From an uncultured Litoreibacter sp. (GTDB taxonomy: Bacteria > Pseudomonadota > Alphaproteobacteria > Rhodobacterales > Rhodobacteraceae), in assembly GCA_947494435.1 (NCBI GenBank), contig CANLUY010000002.1, positions 1,240,001 through 1,304,000 of the forward strand: a DNA stretch of 64,000 bases, in the 5' to 3' direction. Shown here one piece after another: positions 52,262-63,619 of this stretch. The position numbers were made by a program, and so were the translations under genes. Every line of letters begins with the position of its first letter. Position 1 is the stretch's first letter. Below the pieces are notes generated by a model, which was not told the origin of the DNA, made no database searches, and saw only the letters and a program-made list of their open reading frames with translations.

Positions 52262-53530
52262 CTACAGCCGCAGACGTGTGCTCGCATTTAGGATCAGCCG
52301 CACCCCGCGTTGCCAGGTCAAATATGACCACAGCCACTGCAGCACAACGAACAGCCGGTTCTTGAACCCGATCAAGAAATAGACGTGGGCCGCGCCCCAA
52401 AGCAGCCAACCCAGAAAGCCTTTGACCTTCAGCCCGAAAATATCGGCCACCGCACGGTTTCTGCCAATGGTCGCCAAAGCCCCGGCATCTTTGTAGCGAA
52501 ACCCGCGCGTGACGGTCTCGCCCCGCGCTTCCGCCGCGATCCGTGCACCCACATATTGCCCCATCTGTTTGGCAACCGGCGCAATCCCCGGCAGTGCGCT
52601 GCCATCCGGCACGTATTTCGCGGTATCTCCGATCACATAAACATCCGCGATCCCTTCAGGACGCAACGTCTCATCAATCTCGACATGGCCCGTGGGTCCC
52701 GCGTCCAGCCCCAACCAGCGTGCCGCAGGCGAGGCTTGGACACCTGCTGCCCAAATCACGCAGCGCGCAGCGATGGGACCCTGATTGGTGTCCACCCGAT
52801 CCTCAGCGATATCCGTGACGAGTGTTTCAAGCCGCAGATCTACGCCCAGCTCGGTCAAGTCTTGTGCTGCCCTTTCAGACAGTTTGGGCGCAAAAGACGG
52901 CAAGACACGCGGGCCGCCTTCCAACAAGATCACGCGGTTGTCCTCAGGTCGGATATTACGGAAATCGCGCATCACGGAACTAGCAAGCTCTGCGACGGCG
53001 CCCGCCAATTCGACACCGGTGGGACCTGCCCCCACGATGACAAAGCTTTGAAATGCCTTAGCCGCCTCCGGGTCTTCACGCGCAAGCAGCTCAGCCCGTT
53101 CAAAGGAACTGAGAACCTTTTCGCGAATACCAGCTGCGTCTTCCAATGTCTTCAGCCCCGGCGCATACGCGGCCCATTCATCGCGCCCGAAATAGCTGTG
53201 TCGCGCGCCGGTGGCGAGGATCAGTCGATCGTATCCCACACGTTGACCGCTCGCGCACTGCACTTCTTTGCTGGTCTGATCCACGTCGGTCACAACATCC
53301 ATCATAACCTTCACATTGTCCTGACTGCGCAAGACATGCCGGATCGGCACCGCGATCTCCGCAGGGGTCAGCGCGGCTGTTGCGACTTGATAAAGCAATG
53401 GTTGAAACAGGTGGTGGTTTTGTTGGTCGATCAAAGTGATCTGAACGTCAGATTTGGCCAAAGCTTTGGCGGCAGCAAGCCCTCCAAATCCGGCCCCGAC
53501 AATGACGACGTGCTTTAGCGGATGTGCCAT
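52262..53530 (-). CDS. ndh: Type II NADH:quinone oxidoreductase (NDH-2-like)
   Basis: 422 residues from ATG 53530 (GGAGGG nine bases upstream). FAD-binding VVIVGAGFGGLAAAKAL at the N-terminus, NAD-binding VIVGAGPTGVELAGAVAEL near 165, FAD contact DVYVIGDTAKY near 295, and the quinone-site-type region GIAPVAKQMGQYV near 315. A C-terminal amphipathic membrane-binding region (residues 370-410, GWLLWGAAHVYFLIGFKNRL) is typical of NDH-2. It oxidises NADH without pumping protons, an alternative to the complex I encoded 3-10 kb away. Confidence 0.92.
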   Translation of the reverse strand: MAHPLKHVVIVGAGFGGLAAAKALAKSDVQITLIDQQNHHLFQPLLYQVATAALTPAEIAVPIRHVLRSQDNVKVMMDVVTDVDQTSKEVQCASGQRVGYDRLILATGARHSYFGRDEWAAYAPGLKTLEDAAGIREKVLSSFERAELLAREDPEAAKAFQSFVIVGAGPTGVELAGAVAELASSVMRDFRNIRPEDNRVILLEGGPRVLPSFAPKLSERAAQDLTELGVDLRLETLVTDIAEDRVDTNQGPIAARCVIWAAGVQASPAARWLGLDAGPTGHVEIDETLRPEGIADVYVIGDTAKYVPDGSALPGIAPVAKQMGQYVGARIAAEARGETVTRGFRYKDAGALATIGRNRAVADIFGLKVKGFLGWLLWGAAHVYFLIGFKNRLFVVLQWLWSYLTWQRGVRLILNASTRLRL

Positions 53531-53696
53531 GAGACGGCCCTCCATTTATGCAAACGCTATGGGCCTCTGGCCTCTCGGCCGACCCACCTTTACGTAAACG
53601 CTGCAGCGCAGAATACATCCCTTTTCCACCAAAATCGGTAGATTAATTTTCTATTAAATTCGAAAGAGCTGTATTGGTTTCAATACCTTACCAATT

Positions 53697-53712
53697 CCCC
53701 CGCATGCGGGGG
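53697..53712 (-). terminator. Possible rnj terminator hairpin
   Basis: CCCCCGCATGCGGGGG is a perfect 16-base palindrome two bases past the rnj stop. On the minus strand it is followed by AATTGG and not a T run, so it may be a 3'-end stabiliser or a weak terminator. Confidence 0.4.
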
Positions 53713-53714
53713 AC

Positions 53715-55379
53715 CTAGGCCGTCAACCTTGAGATCAAAACCACAACTTCCGGCTTCTTCCCGATCTCGCCCATACAAGTGTTGCGCACAATCCGTTTGA
53801 TCTGCTCTTCCAGCTTACCGTCATCCATCACGGTCTTGCTGTCCGCGCGACCAAGAAACTGCCCGACTTCCTCTTCGAGGATATCCTGAACGGCCGCCCG
53901 CGACTGCCCTGTCTCGGGCAACCCGCGCATTTCACACCAAGCATCGGTCAACGGCTCATCTTCTTCATCAATCAAGATGCCGATCACAACCTGCCCATTC
54001 AAAGCCATCCGGATACGATCCCGCACGACCCCATCCAACGCGCCCACCTGAACGGACCCATCAAGATAAAGCCGACCGGTCTCGACAAATTCAACCACTT
54101 CAGGCCGATTGCCCGACAAGGACACCATCGTCCCGTTCGGTGCCACAACCGAAGAGATCCCACCGGCCTCTCCCAGCTTCGCATGCTCTCGCAACATCCG
54201 GTGCTCGCCATGCATGGGCACAAGAATTTGCGGCTTGGTCAGCTCATGCATCCGCTGCAAATCAGGACGGTTCGCGTGACCTGACACATGGATATCAGCC
54301 ATCTTGTCGTCGATAACATCGACATCCATCTCTGACAAAGCATTGGTAATCCGGCCCACTGAGACTTCATTGCCAGGGATGGTTTTCGACGAGAACAAAA
54401 ACGTATCGCCTGCAGCCAGACTCAGACCCAGATACTTCCCACGCGAAAGCTGTGCCGATGCTGCGCGGCGCTCACCTTGTGAGCCGGTCGCGAGCAACAT
54501 CAAGTTCCCACGCGGCACGTCACGTGCCTCTTCCGGCGTAATGGTTGGTGGAAAGTCCTTGATCAAACCGGTCTCAACGCCAGCCCCGATCATCTTCTTC
54601 ATCGCCCGACCCAAAAGCACAACAGAGCGTCCTGCTGCAACACCTGCATCGGCAAGTGTTTTGACCCGCGCAATGTTGGAGGCAAACGTCGTGGCAACAA
54701 CCATGCCCGACGCTTCACGCACAACGCGTTCGATCTCCGGACCCACAGTCGCCTCTGACTTACCAGCATGAGGTGAGAAGACATTCGTTGAGTCGCAGAC
54801 CAGCGCTTTTACTGGCCCCAGATTGCCCCAAGCCTCGATATCAAACGGCTCACCAAGGCCCGGCGTCTCATCAATCTTGAAGTCACCAGAGTGAACAACC
54901 CGACCCTCAGGGGTGTCGATGATCAAGGCCGAAGATTCAGGGATCGAGTGGGAGATCGGCATGAATCCAACTTTGAACGGCCCCGCCTCTACCATCTTGG
55001 GCATCGGACCGACGGTTGTAATTTCAGAGCCGTCATACCCGTGCTCTTCCATCTTCAACCGGCCAAGATGTGCGGTGAATTTGCGCGCATAAATCGGCGC
55101 GGTCAGACGTGGATAGAGATGCCCCAATGCACCGATATGATCTTCATGTGCATGGGTGATGAAGATCGCATCAAGCCGGTCCACACGCTCCGCAATCCAA
55201 TCCACATCAGGGAAAATCAGATCAACGCCCGGTGTACCGTCCATATCTGGAAAGGTTACCCCGACATCGACAAGGATATAACGCTCTTTACCCGGACGCC
55301 CATAGCCATAGACATACATATTCATGCCCACTTCGCCCGCCCCGCCGAGGGGCAGGTAGATCAGCCTGTCTGCTGCCAT
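53715..55379 (-). CDS. rnj: Ribonuclease J
   Basis: 554 residues. Metallo-beta-lactamase/beta-CASP nuclease with 5'-exo and endonuclease activity on mRNA and rRNA. Zinc motif FITHAHEDHIGALGHL near 75, HSGDFKID near 165, the beta-CASP motif region LLATGSQGERRAASAQLSRG near 310, SGHANRPDLQRMHEL near 365, and a C-terminal domain to 554. Alphaproteobacteria commonly have RNase J alongside RNase E. Its ATG overlaps the coaX stop by one base. Confidence 0.96.
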   Translation of the reverse strand: MAADRLIYLPLGGAGEVGMNMYVYGYGRPGKERYILVDVGVTFPDMDGTPGVDLIFPDVDWIAERVDRLDAIFITHAHEDHIGALGHLYPRLTAPIYARKFTAHLGRLKMEEHGYDGSEITTVGPMPKMVEAGPFKVGFMPISHSIPESSALIIDTPEGRVVHSGDFKIDETPGLGEPFDIEAWGNLGPVKALVCDSTNVFSPHAGKSEATVGPEIERVVREASGMVVATTFASNIARVKTLADAGVAAGRSVVLLGRAMKKMIGAGVETGLIKDFPPTITPEEARDVPRGNLMLLATGSQGERRAASAQLSRGKYLGLSLAAGDTFLFSSKTIPGNEVSVGRITNALSEMDVDVIDDKMADIHVSGHANRPDLQRMHELTKPQILVPMHGEHRMLREHAKLGEAGGISSVVAPNGTMVSLSGNRPEVVEFVETGRLYLDGSVQVGALDGVVRDRIRMALNGQVVIGILIDEEDEPLTDAWCEMRGLPETGQSRAAVQDILEEEVGQFLGRADSKTVMDDGKLEEQIKRIVRNTCMGEIGKKPEVVVLISRLTA

Positions 55380-56152
55380 TAGTCGTTCTTTCTGTTGAAG
55401 GAGTTGATCACCACAAGACCATGGATCGTCAGTTCATCCTCAAATTCGTCAAATAGCGCATCAGCTTGCTGGAACAAGGGCGCGAGCCCACCGGTGGAGA
55501 TCACTTTCATCTCCCGTCCCCGCTCTGCCTTGATGCGCGCGCATATTTCTTTGATCAGGCCGATATACCCCCAGAACACACCGGATTGCATACAAGCAAC
55601 CGTATTGGTCCCGATCACCGCTTGTGGTTTGGAGATATCAACATGTGGCAAGGCCGCCGCCGCGTTATGAAGCGCCTCAAGCGAGAGGTTCACGCCCGGG
55701 GCAATGACACCACCGATATAGGCACCGTCTTGCGCGACCACGTCGAAGGTTGTGGCTGTTCCAAAATCAACGATGATCAGGTCGCCGCCATAAAGGTTAT
55801 GCCCAGCGACCGTATTGACCAGCCGGTCCGGTCCAACTGCTGTGCCCTCGTCAACCCGCACGTCAATTGGCAACGCGCAGCCTTCTTTTCCGACAACCAA
55901 CGGCCGGCAATTGAAATAACGGTCAGAGAAAACACGTAGGTTGAAGACAACCCGCGGCACGGTGGAGGAAATGATGACCTCATTAATCTCAACGTCAATC
56001 TTCTGAAACCGCATGAGAGAAGACAACCAGACGTAGTATTGATCCGCTGTGCGTTGCCACTCTGTAGCGGTCCGCCAATGCGCGATAAAACTCTCACCAT
56101 CCCAGATAGAGAACACGGTGTTGGTGTTCCCACAATCAATCGCCAATAACAT
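55379..56152 (-). CDS. coaX: Type III pantothenate kinase
   Basis: 257 residues. First step of coenzyme A synthesis, potassium-dependent and not feedback-inhibited by CoA. P-loop-like LLAIDCGNTNTVFSIWDG at the N-terminus, VGPDRLVNTVAGHNLYGG near 108 and LIIVDFGTATTFDVV with the catalytic Asp near 130. ATG 56152. It lies between birA and rnj in the conserved nuoN-birA-coaX-rnj order of Rhodobacterales. Confidence 0.96.
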   Translation of the reverse strand: MLLAIDCGNTNTVFSIWDGESFIAHWRTATEWQRTADQYYVWLSSLMRFQKIDVEINEVIISSTVPRVVFNLRVFSDRYFNCRPLVVGKEGCALPIDVRVDEGTAVGPDRLVNTVAGHNLYGGDLIIVDFGTATTFDVVAQDGAYIGGVIAPGVNLSLEALHNAAAALPHVDISKPQAVIGTNTVACMQSGVFWGYIGLIKEICARIKAERGREMKVISTGGLAPLFQQADALFDEFEDELTIHGLVVINSFNRKND

Positions 56153-56203
56153 CCGTCACGTTCCCTCAGCTTTGCTGCCGTCTACACGGGCCTTGCAGAA
56201 AGG

Positions 56204-56959
56204 TCAAAAGTACACATCCGCAGCGGAGATCACTTGCGCCCCTTTGGGCGTGCGCAGGATCAGATTGCCCAAGGCGTCTACACTTTCAAATGTGCCGGTG
56301 ATTTCGTCACGCGACGTGCGAGCGGTGATGACTTCGCCCAACCGCGCAGCCCGTTTCAGCCAATTGTCTCTAATTTTGGCAAAGCCCAATTCAGCAAATA
56401 TGGCTTCCTCGGTCGCAATGTTTGCAGCTAATGCGTTCAAAAACGTCTCAGGTGTGACGACATCTCCATGCTCCGATAAAGCAACTGGGGGAAAAGACGC
56501 ATCCCTTACATCTTCGGGCGTATGCGTCAGGTTCACACCAATTCCGATCGACAGCCAATCCACGCCCTGCGCTGACCCTGTGCTCTCCAACAAAATTCCA
56601 GCGACTTTGCCGCCAGACAACAACACATCATTCGGCCACTTTAAGCCAAGTTTGGTCCGGTCGACATATAGCGCGAGGGCTTCATAAAGCGCATTCGCGG
56701 CAAAGAAACTCCGCAGTGCGGCCTCTTGCACCGGGCCGCCAGGGCGCATGAGAAGCGTCGCTGCCAGATTGCCTTCAGGATGTGTCCAAACGCGCCCTTG
56801 TCGTCCACGTGCTGCGGTTTGAGTTTTCGCGATTATCCATGTTGGCCGCTTAAGATCAGGCGCAAGACGCGCGGCCTCAGCCATTGTGCTGTCAACTTCT
56901 TCAAGAATAATCCGATCATAGCCCTCAGGCCAAACCGGAGAGGTCGGCTTAATTGACAA
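56204..56959 (-). CDS. birA: Biotin--[acetyl-CoA carboxylase] ligase
   Basis: 251 residues. Attaches biotin to the BCCP subunit. ATP/biotinyl-AMP loop [16 protein letters not shown] near 55, [16 protein letters not shown] near 105 and [14 protein letters not shown] near 140. There is no N-terminal HTH, so it is a monofunctional ligase and not the E. coli type repressor. No ATG is in frame near the start; TTG 56959 ([10 protein letters not shown]) overlaps the nuoN stop and is the best choice. The last gene of the nuo operon before coaX. Confidence 0.93.
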   Translation of the reverse strand: MSIKPTSPVWPEGYDRIILEEVDSTMAEAARLAPDLKRPTWIIAKTQTAARGRQGRVWTHPEGNLAATLLMRPGGPVQEAALRSFFAANALYEALALYVDRTKLGLKWPNDVLLSGGKVAGILLESTGSAQGVDWLSIGIGVNLTHTPEDVRDASFPPVALSEHGDVVTPETFLNALAANIATEEAIFAELGFAKIRDNWLKRAARLGEVITARTSRDEITGTFESVDALGNLILRTPKGAQVISAADVYF

Positions 56960-58388
56960 GGGCTTCAGCTGCAGCAAGTGCGGGCGCTTCAATGCCAAAC
57001 AAATTGACAACACCCAGCACCATAACAGCAGCACATCCCATCAAAAGCGCCCAGCCTACGGGCGGCATGCCTGCGTCTAGCGCGTCGCGCTCTTCGCCGA
57101 AATACATGTAGTAGATGATCCGCAAATAGTAGAATGCGCCAATCACGGAAGCGATCACGCCTGCAACCGCCAGCCACGCCATGTTCGCGTCGACCGCGGC
57201 CTGCAGTACGTAGAATTTACCAAAGAAACCAACTAGCGGTGGGATGCCTGCGAGGGAAAACATTAACACCAGCATCGCAAGCGCGCGGCCCGGATGGTGC
57301 TTGGAGAAGTTCTGCAATGCATCAATGTCGGTCACGGGTTGACCGTCTTTCTCCATCGACAAGATGAAGGCAAAGGTGCCTACGTTCATGACGACATAGA
57401 TGGCCATGTAGATCAGCATCGCCTGCACACCAGCTGCCGTGCCCGCAGCCAAGCCCATTAGGGCAAAGCCCATATGTGCGATGGAGGAATAGGCCATCAG
57501 CCGTTTGATGTCGCGTTGTCCGATCGCAGCGATCGCGCCGAGGAACATGGAGACGACCGACAGGAAGGCTACGACTTGGCTCCAGTCACTGACGGCACCG
57601 CCAAACGCATCGTGGACGACGCGGGCGAACAGACCCATTGCGGCGACTTTCGGAGCCGTGGCGAAGAACGCCGTGATCGGTGTGGGCGAGCCCTCATAGA
57701 CGTCCGGCGTCCACATGTGGAACGGCGCAGCAGAGACCTTGAATGCAAGGCCTGCGACTACAAAGATCAGACCGAAGAGCAGACCAAGACCAATCTCGCC
57801 CGATGCCGCGGCTGCGGTGATGCCGGTAAACAGCGTTGTGCCAGAATAGCCATAGACGAGCGAAGCTCCATAAAGCAGCATACCCGACGACAGTGCGCCT
57901 AGGACGAAGTATTTCAATCCCGCTTCGGTCGACTTCACTGAGTCCCGACGCAAGGCTGCGACAACGTATAGCGCCAAAGATTGCAGCTCCAGCCCCATGT
58001 AAAGCGCCATCAAGTCTCCGGCGGAGACCATCATCATCATACCGACAACAGCCAAAGCGATCAGCAAAGGGTATTCGAAGCGCAGCAAGTCGTTGCGGGT
58101 CATGTAATCCTGGCTCAACACCAAAATAGCGGCAGCGCTGATCAGGATCACGACCTTAGCGAAACGGGAGAATGCATCGTCAATGAAAGCACCGCCAAAG
58201 GCTGTCTGCGCCCCTTCCCCACCAAAGCCAATGAAAGCCGCAAGGATCAGAAACAGCGCGCACGTAGCCCAGAGGACCAGCGGCGCGGTCTTGTCTTTGC
58301 CGGTGTAAACCGCCGCGATCAGAGCGAGCATCGCGTAGACCGCGAGGATGATCTCGGGCAGGACAGTGTTCAGATCAGCTTGGATCAT
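56949..58388 (-). CDS. nuoN: NADH-quinone oxidoreductase subunit N
   Basis: 479 residues with about 14 hydrophobic helices. Antiporter-like proton-pumping subunit of complex I. The key Lys-containing helix [20 protein letters not shown] is near 155, [22 protein letters not shown] near 220 and [18 protein letters not shown] near 290. The final gene of the nuo block. Its stop overlaps the birA start by 11 bases. Confidence 0.97.
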   Translation of the reverse strand: MIQADLNTVLPEIILAVYAMLALIAAVYTGKDKTAPLVLWATCALFLILAAFIGFGGEGAQTAFGGAFIDDAFSRFAKVVILISAAAILVLSQDYMTRNDLLRFEYPLLIALAVVGMMMMVSAGDLMALYMGLELQSLALYVVAALRRDSVKSTEAGLKYFVLGALSSGMLLYGASLVYGYSGTTLFTGITAAAASGEIGLGLLFGLIFVVAGLAFKVSAAPFHMWTPDVYEGSPTPITAFFATAPKVAAMGLFARVVHDAFGGAVSDWSQVVAFLSVVSMFLGAIAAIGQRDIKRLMAYSSIAHMGFALMGLAAGTAAGVQAMLIYMAIYVVMNVGTFAFILSMEKDGQPVTDIDALQNFSKHHPGRALAMLVLMFSLAGIPPLVGFFGKFYVLQAAVDANMAWLAVAGVIASVIGAFYYLRIIYYMYFGEERDALDAGMPPVGWALLMGCAAVMVLGVVNLFGIEAPALAAAEALVN

Positions 58389-58399
58389 GGATCAGTCTC

Positions 58400-59944
58400 T
58401 CAATTTCCAGCCACGGCAGTGGCAAGGCCGCTATCCAGCAGCGCGGTGTCATAATTGGTGATCAAAGCGCCGACAGACGGCCCGATAATATCAGTCACAA
58501 GGCTTGGGTAGACGCCCAGAAGGATGGTCATGAAGACCAACGGTGCAAAGATTGCGCGTTCCCGCCCGGTCATGTCAGAGATACTTTTGAGGCTCTCTTT
58601 GATCAGGTCGCCCATCACGACGCGGCGGTAGAGCCAGAGCGCATAGGCCGCTGACAGGATCACGCCCGTGGTGGCGATCATCGCGACCCATGTGTTCACC
58701 TGAAAGACACCCATCAGAACAAGGAATTCGCCGATAAAGCCTGACGTGCCCGGAAGGCCTACATTGGCCATGGTGAAGAGCATGAAGATCAGCGCATAGG
58801 CCGGCATGCGGTTCACTAGACCGCCATAAGCGTCGATTTCTCGGGTGTGCATCCGGTCATAGATGACACCGACACAAAGGAAGAGCGCGCCGGAGATGAA
58901 GCCGTGGCTGATCATCTGGAAAATCGCGCCGTCAATGCCTTGCTGGTTCACCGCAAAGATGCCCATCGTGACATAACCCATGTGGGCGACGGAGGAGTAA
59001 GCGATCAGCTTCTTCATGTCGTGCTGCGCGAGCGCCACGAGCGAAGTGTAGACAATCGCGATGGCCGAAATCCACAGAACGAAAGTGCCTAGCACTTCTG
59101 AACCCACAGGGAACATTGGCAGCGAGAAACGCAGGAAACCGTAGCCACCCATTTTCAACAAGATCGCGGCCAGCACTACAGAGCCCGCAGTCGGCGCTTG
59201 CACGTGCGCATCCGGCAGCCACGTATGCACCGGCCACATCGGCATTTTGACCGCGAAGCTGGCGAAGAAAGCCAGCCACATCAGGGTCTGCATGCCGCCT
59301 ACAATCTGGATGCCCAAAAGCTCGAAGCTCTCGGATGCAAAGTTATGCGTCAGCAGTGTTGGAATGTCTGTCGTGCCCGCATCCACATACATGCCGATCA
59401 TCGCGATCAGCATCAGGACAGAGCCGAGCAGCGTGTAGAGGAAGAATTTGAACGACGCATAGATGCGGTTCGCGCCGCCCCAGATGCCGATGATCAGGAA
59501 CATCGGGATCAGGCCTGCCTCGAAGAACAGATAGAACAGGATCAGATCAAGCGCGCAGAAAACGCCGAGCATCAGCGTCTCCAACAGGAGGAACGCGATC
59601 ATATAGTCTTTGACGCGGTGTTTGACGTCCCAGCATGAGGCAATCACCAAAGGCATCAGGAATGTTGTGAGCAGCACAAACAGGATCGAAATCCCGTCCA
59701 CTCCCATCTTATAGTTGAAGCCAAGGATCCATTCCCGCTCTTCCACGAACTGGAAGCCCGTGTTGGCGGGGTCAAACCCAGTGTAGAGGAAGATCGAGAC
59801 AAGGAACGTCGCGGTCGTTGCAATCAGCGCCAGCCATTTGGCATTGCGCTGTGCCGCCTCATCATCGCCACGCAAGAACAGGGCCAGAATGACAGCGCCC
59901 AGCAGCGGAATGAAGGTGATGATGGAGAGAAGTGAGTTCAACAT
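58400..59944 (-). CDS. nuoM: NADH-quinone oxidoreductase subunit M
   Basis: 514 residues from ATG 59944 (TAATG overlap with nuoL); frames extending to 60133 are not supported. Antiporter-like subunit with the conserved Glu helix in [15 protein letters not shown], the [20 protein letters not shown] segment near 225 and [18 protein letters not shown] near 300. It is one of three proton-pumping modules of complex I. Confidence 0.97.
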   Translation of the reverse strand: MLNSLLSIITFIPLLGAVILALFLRGDDEAAQRNAKWLALIATTATFLVSIFLYTGFDPANTGFQFVEEREWILGFNYKMGVDGISILFVLLTTFLMPLVIASCWDVKHRVKDYMIAFLLLETLMLGVFCALDLILFYLFFEAGLIPMFLIIGIWGGANRIYASFKFFLYTLLGSVLMLIAMIGMYVDAGTTDIPTLLTHNFASESFELLGIQIVGGMQTLMWLAFFASFAVKMPMWPVHTWLPDAHVQAPTAGSVVLAAILLKMGGYGFLRFSLPMFPVGSEVLGTFVLWISAIAIVYTSLVALAQHDMKKLIAYSSVAHMGYVTMGIFAVNQQGIDGAIFQMISHGFISGALFLCVGVIYDRMHTREIDAYGGLVNRMPAYALIFMLFTMANVGLPGTSGFIGEFLVLMGVFQVNTWVAMIATTGVILSAAYALWLYRRVVMGDLIKESLKSISDMTGRERAIFAPLVFMTILLGVYPSLVTDIIGPSVGALITNYDTALLDSGLATAVAGN

Positions 59945-62034
59945 TATTCCGCTCCTCCACCAGTAATGGCGAAGTATGAGATGATCAGCACGACCCCAAG
60001 CACCATCGCGAAGGCGTAATGGAACATGAAGCCGGATTGGGCTTTGCCTGCGAGACGCGTGAAGAAGGGGACGATGCCCATAGCGATCCCGTTGATGGAG
60101 CCGTCGATGACGTTGCCATCCCCACGCCGCCATAGGAAATCACCGAGCCATTTTGCGGGGCGCACGAAGAGGAAGTCATAGACCTCGTCAAAGTACCATT
60201 TGTTCAGCAGGAAGTTGTAGATTGGCCATTGTGACTTTGCCAAACGCCCCGGCAGCGACGGGTTCTTGATGTAGAACAGCCAGGCGGTTGCGAAGCCAAG
60301 AAGCATCACAATGAAGGGCGAAACCTTGACCCATTTCGGCACGTAATGCGCGTCATGAAGAACATGGTTGTCGGGCGCATGGTGGATAGCCCCGGTGCCG
60401 GGCGCGTAGGCCTTGGCCTCCCCATGATCATCAGCCTTTTCCTCGCCTGCCGCATAGGCCGCGCCAAGCGGTTGCATCAGCGCATGTTTTTCAGCCGAGA
60501 TACCGAAGAACTTGTTGACGCTTTCGTCCGAGCCGAAGAACGGTTTGTAGAACACCATGCCCGAGAAGACAGCGCCGAAGGCCAGAACCACCAGCGGGAT
60601 CAGCATTGTGTTTGGGCTTTCATGGGCATGCTCATGGGTATGCTTATCGCCCCGCGGCTCGCCGTAGAATGTCAGAAACATCAGGCGCCATGAGTAGAAG
60701 GAGGTGAACAAGGCCGCGATGACCAGCATCCAGAACGCATAGCCCATCGGTGTCGCGGCATAGGCGCTCTCGATGATGGCGTCTTTGGACACGAAGCCGG
60801 CAAAGCCAATTGGGAAACCAACATAGAGCAGCGGAATACCCACGCCTGTGATGGCCAGCGTACCGATCATCATTGCCCAGAAGGTTTTGGGTATTTTGTG
60901 GCGCAGCCCACCGTAATTGCGCATGTCCTGCTCATGATGCATCGCGTGGATGACAGAGCCCGCGCCGAGGAACAGCATCGCTTTGAAGAACGCATGTGTC
61001 AGAAGGTGGAACATCGCGACGGAATAAACACCTACACCTGCCGCCACGAACATGTAGCCCAGCTGCGAGCAGGTTGAGTATGCGATGACACGCTTGATGT
61101 CGTTCTGCACCAACCCGACTGTGGCGGCGAAAAACGCCGTTGTGGCACCGAGCACAACGATGAAGGTCTGGGCTTGTGGTGCATATTCGATCAACGGCGA
61201 CATACGGCACACAAGGAAGACACCAGCGGTCACCATTGTCGCGGCATGGATAAGCGCGGAGACAGGCGTTGGGCCCTCCATCGCGTCTGGCAACCACGTG
61301 TGTAGCAACAACTGAGCAGATTTACCCATCGCCCCAATAAACAACAGGAAAGCCAGTAGGTTGGCCGCATTCCATTCCGTCCAAAGGAACTGGATTTGCG
61401 TCTCCGCAATCGTCGGCACAGCGGCAAAGATGTCGTCGAACTTGATGCTGTCGGCCAATAGGAACAACCCGAAGATGCCCAATGCGAATCCGAAATCACC
61501 CACACGGTTGACGACGAATGCCTTGATCGCCGCTGCGTTTGCAGACGGTTTCTTGTAGTAGAACCCGATCAGCAAGTAGGACGCGACGCCCACGCCCTCC
61601 CAGCCGAAGAACATCTGCACAAGGTTATCCGCTGTTACCAGCATCAACATTGCAAAGGTGAAGAACGACAGATAGGCAAAGAAGCGCGGCTTGTAGCTGA
61701 CGCCTTCCGCGAAATGGTCATCATGTGCCATGTAGCCAAAGGAATACAGGTGCACGAGGCTGGAGACTGTGGTGATCACGATCAACATGATCGCCGTCAA
61801 GCGGTCCATCCGAATGGCCCATGACGTATCCAGCGATCCGGACTGGATCCAGCGCAAAATCTCGATGCTTTCGGTCGTGCCGTCGAAGGTCAGGAACACA
61901 ATCCAGCTAAGGATCGCTGCCAGGAACAACCCTACAGTAGCCACTACGCAGGCAGCTTGCTCGCCAATGAACTTCCACCCGAACCCGCAAATAAGCGAGC
62001 AGATCAGAGGGGCGAAAAGGATGATGGTTTCCAT
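59944..62034 (-). CDS. nuoL: NADH-quinone oxidoreductase subunit L
   Basis: 696 residues, about 16 hydrophobic helices plus the long lateral helix at the C-terminus. [27 protein letters not shown]-type region near 245 and [18 protein letters not shown] near 320 are present. A His/Glu-rich soluble loop (about 475-580, with [11 protein letters not shown] and [13 protein letters not shown]) between helices is longer than in E. coli NuoL but usual in alphaproteobacteria. Six-base gap to nuoK. Confidence 0.97.
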   Translation of the reverse strand: METIILFAPLICSLICGFGWKFIGEQAACVVATVGLFLAAILSWIVFLTFDGTTESIEILRWIQSGSLDTSWAIRMDRLTAIMLIVITTVSSLVHLYSFGYMAHDDHFAEGVSYKPRFFAYLSFFTFAMLMLVTADNLVQMFFGWEGVGVASYLLIGFYYKKPSANAAAIKAFVVNRVGDFGFALGIFGLFLLADSIKFDDIFAAVPTIAETQIQFLWTEWNAANLLAFLLFIGAMGKSAQLLLHTWLPDAMEGPTPVSALIHAATMVTAGVFLVCRMSPLIEYAPQAQTFIVVLGATTAFFAATVGLVQNDIKRVIAYSTCSQLGYMFVAAGVGVYSVAMFHLLTHAFFKAMLFLGAGSVIHAMHHEQDMRNYGGLRHKIPKTFWAMMIGTLAITGVGIPLLYVGFPIGFAGFVSKDAIIESAYAATPMGYAFWMLVIAALFTSFYSWRLMFLTFYGEPRGDKHTHEHAHESPNTMLIPLVVLAFGAVFSGMVFYKPFFGSDESVNKFFGISAEKHALMQPLGAAYAAGEEKADDHGEAKAYAPGTGAIHHAPDNHVLHDAHYVPKWVKVSPFIVMLLGFATAWLFYIKNPSLPGRLAKSQWPIYNFLLNKWYFDEVYDFLFVRPAKWLGDFLWRRGDGNVIDGSINGIAMGIVPFFTRLAGKAQSGFMFHYAFAMVLGVVLIISYFAITGGGAE

Positions 62035-62040
62035 TGTGAC

Positions 62041-62527
<487 letters not shown>

Positions 62528-62531
<4 letters not shown>

Positions 62532-63001
62532 TGCGCTACCTCAAACGGTGTCTTGTCGCCACGCATCGCAGGATAGGCCACAGAACAGGCGCAGAACTCA
62601 TTCGAGTATGCAGCAACGGTCAGGTCGACACCCTCTTTCCGGATCAGGTCTGCAACGCGGTCAATTGTGAAGAACGCTGAAGCAGCCTCCGCCTGCCGTT
62701 CGATGATGCGGAGCGCGCGCGCGGTTCGATCAATTACGTGCCGCTCCGTGATCCGTTCTTCCCAAGTCCGCAGCGACACAGCCCTTCCGGTTTTGCAATC
62801 CGCAAGCCAGACGTCCTTGAACACACCTTCCTGCGCCCACCAGTCGATCCACATCACTTTGCCAGCGCCCATGTCACGGTGGTCGCCTGAGCCACCATGG
62901 CTGATATGCGTCACCCGATCACACATCCCGACGGAGGCGACAAGCGGTGTCGCGGCCAGCACACCGGCCAAACAGGTTGATATGAAGCGCAGTGCATTCA
63001 C
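62528..63001 (-). CDS. Exported protein inside the nuo operon, unknown
   Basis: 157 residues. A signal peptide of about 22 residues (ending ATPLVAS) suggests periplasmic location. The mature part has four cysteines: CDRVTHISHGG, WLADCKTGRAVSLRTWEERI and EFCACSVAYPAMRGDKTPF. A helical stretch (RTARALRIIERQAEAASAFF) lies in the middle. No known complex I subunit or assembly factor is recognised. Three bases after nuoJ and overlapping the 52-aa frame, so it must be co-expressed with complex I genes. Confidence 0.75.
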
Positions 63002-63004
63002 CGA

Positions 63005-63619
63005 TTACAGCCCCTGACCCGGTTTGACGTTTTTCAGTTCCATCTGCTCTGCCGGATCGCGGTAGATTTGGCTGAGGATGTCTTGACGTTTGATGTCCTC
63101 GCGATGACGCAATGTCAGGACAATGGCGCCTATCATCGCAACCAGCAGGATCAGGCCTGCGGCTTGGAAGAGGTAGATGTATTTGGTGTAGATCAACTGG
63201 CCAAGCGCGGCAGTGTTCTGCGTGTCTTCCAGCGCCGGAGCTACCGCATCCCGCAGCTCAGTTGCATTCTCAGCACCTGTCCAGACGCCGAAGACCAAAG
63301 CCAATTCCATCAATAAAATAACGCCGATGAGCCCTGCAAGGGGCACGAATTTCGCCAACTCCCCGCGCAGCTCCGCGAAATCCACATCCAGCATCATTAC
63401 GACGAAGAGGAACAACACGGCGACCGCGCCAACATAGACGATGATCATCAGCATCGCGACGAATTCAGCGCCCAGAAGCACGAAAAGCCCCGCCGAAGAG
63501 AGGAAGGCGAGGATCAGCCACAGCACCGAATGCACCGGGTTCCGAGAAACCACGACGAACAACCCGGCGGTGACCACCGTGATCGCGAACAGGTAGAATG
63601 CAAAATCTGCAAATCCCAT
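63005..63619 (-). CDS. nuoJ: NADH-quinone oxidoreductase subunit J
   Basis: 204 residues with five helices. Standard opening [32 protein letters not shown] and [26 protein letters not shown] (the pi-bulge helix region near residue 60) are conserved. The start overlaps the upstream gene's stop by one base (TGATG). The nuoA-I genes lie outside the window. Confidence 0.97.
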   Translation of the reverse strand: MGFADFAFYLFAITVVTAGLFVVVSRNPVHSVLWLILAFLSSAGLFVLLGAEFVAMLMIIVYVGAVAVLFLFVVMMLDVDFAELRGELAKFVPLAGLIGVILLMELALVFGVWTGAENATELRDAVAPALEDTQNTAALGQLIYTKYIYLFQAAGLILLVAMIGAIVLTLRHREDIKRQDILSQIYRDPAEQMELKNVKPGQGL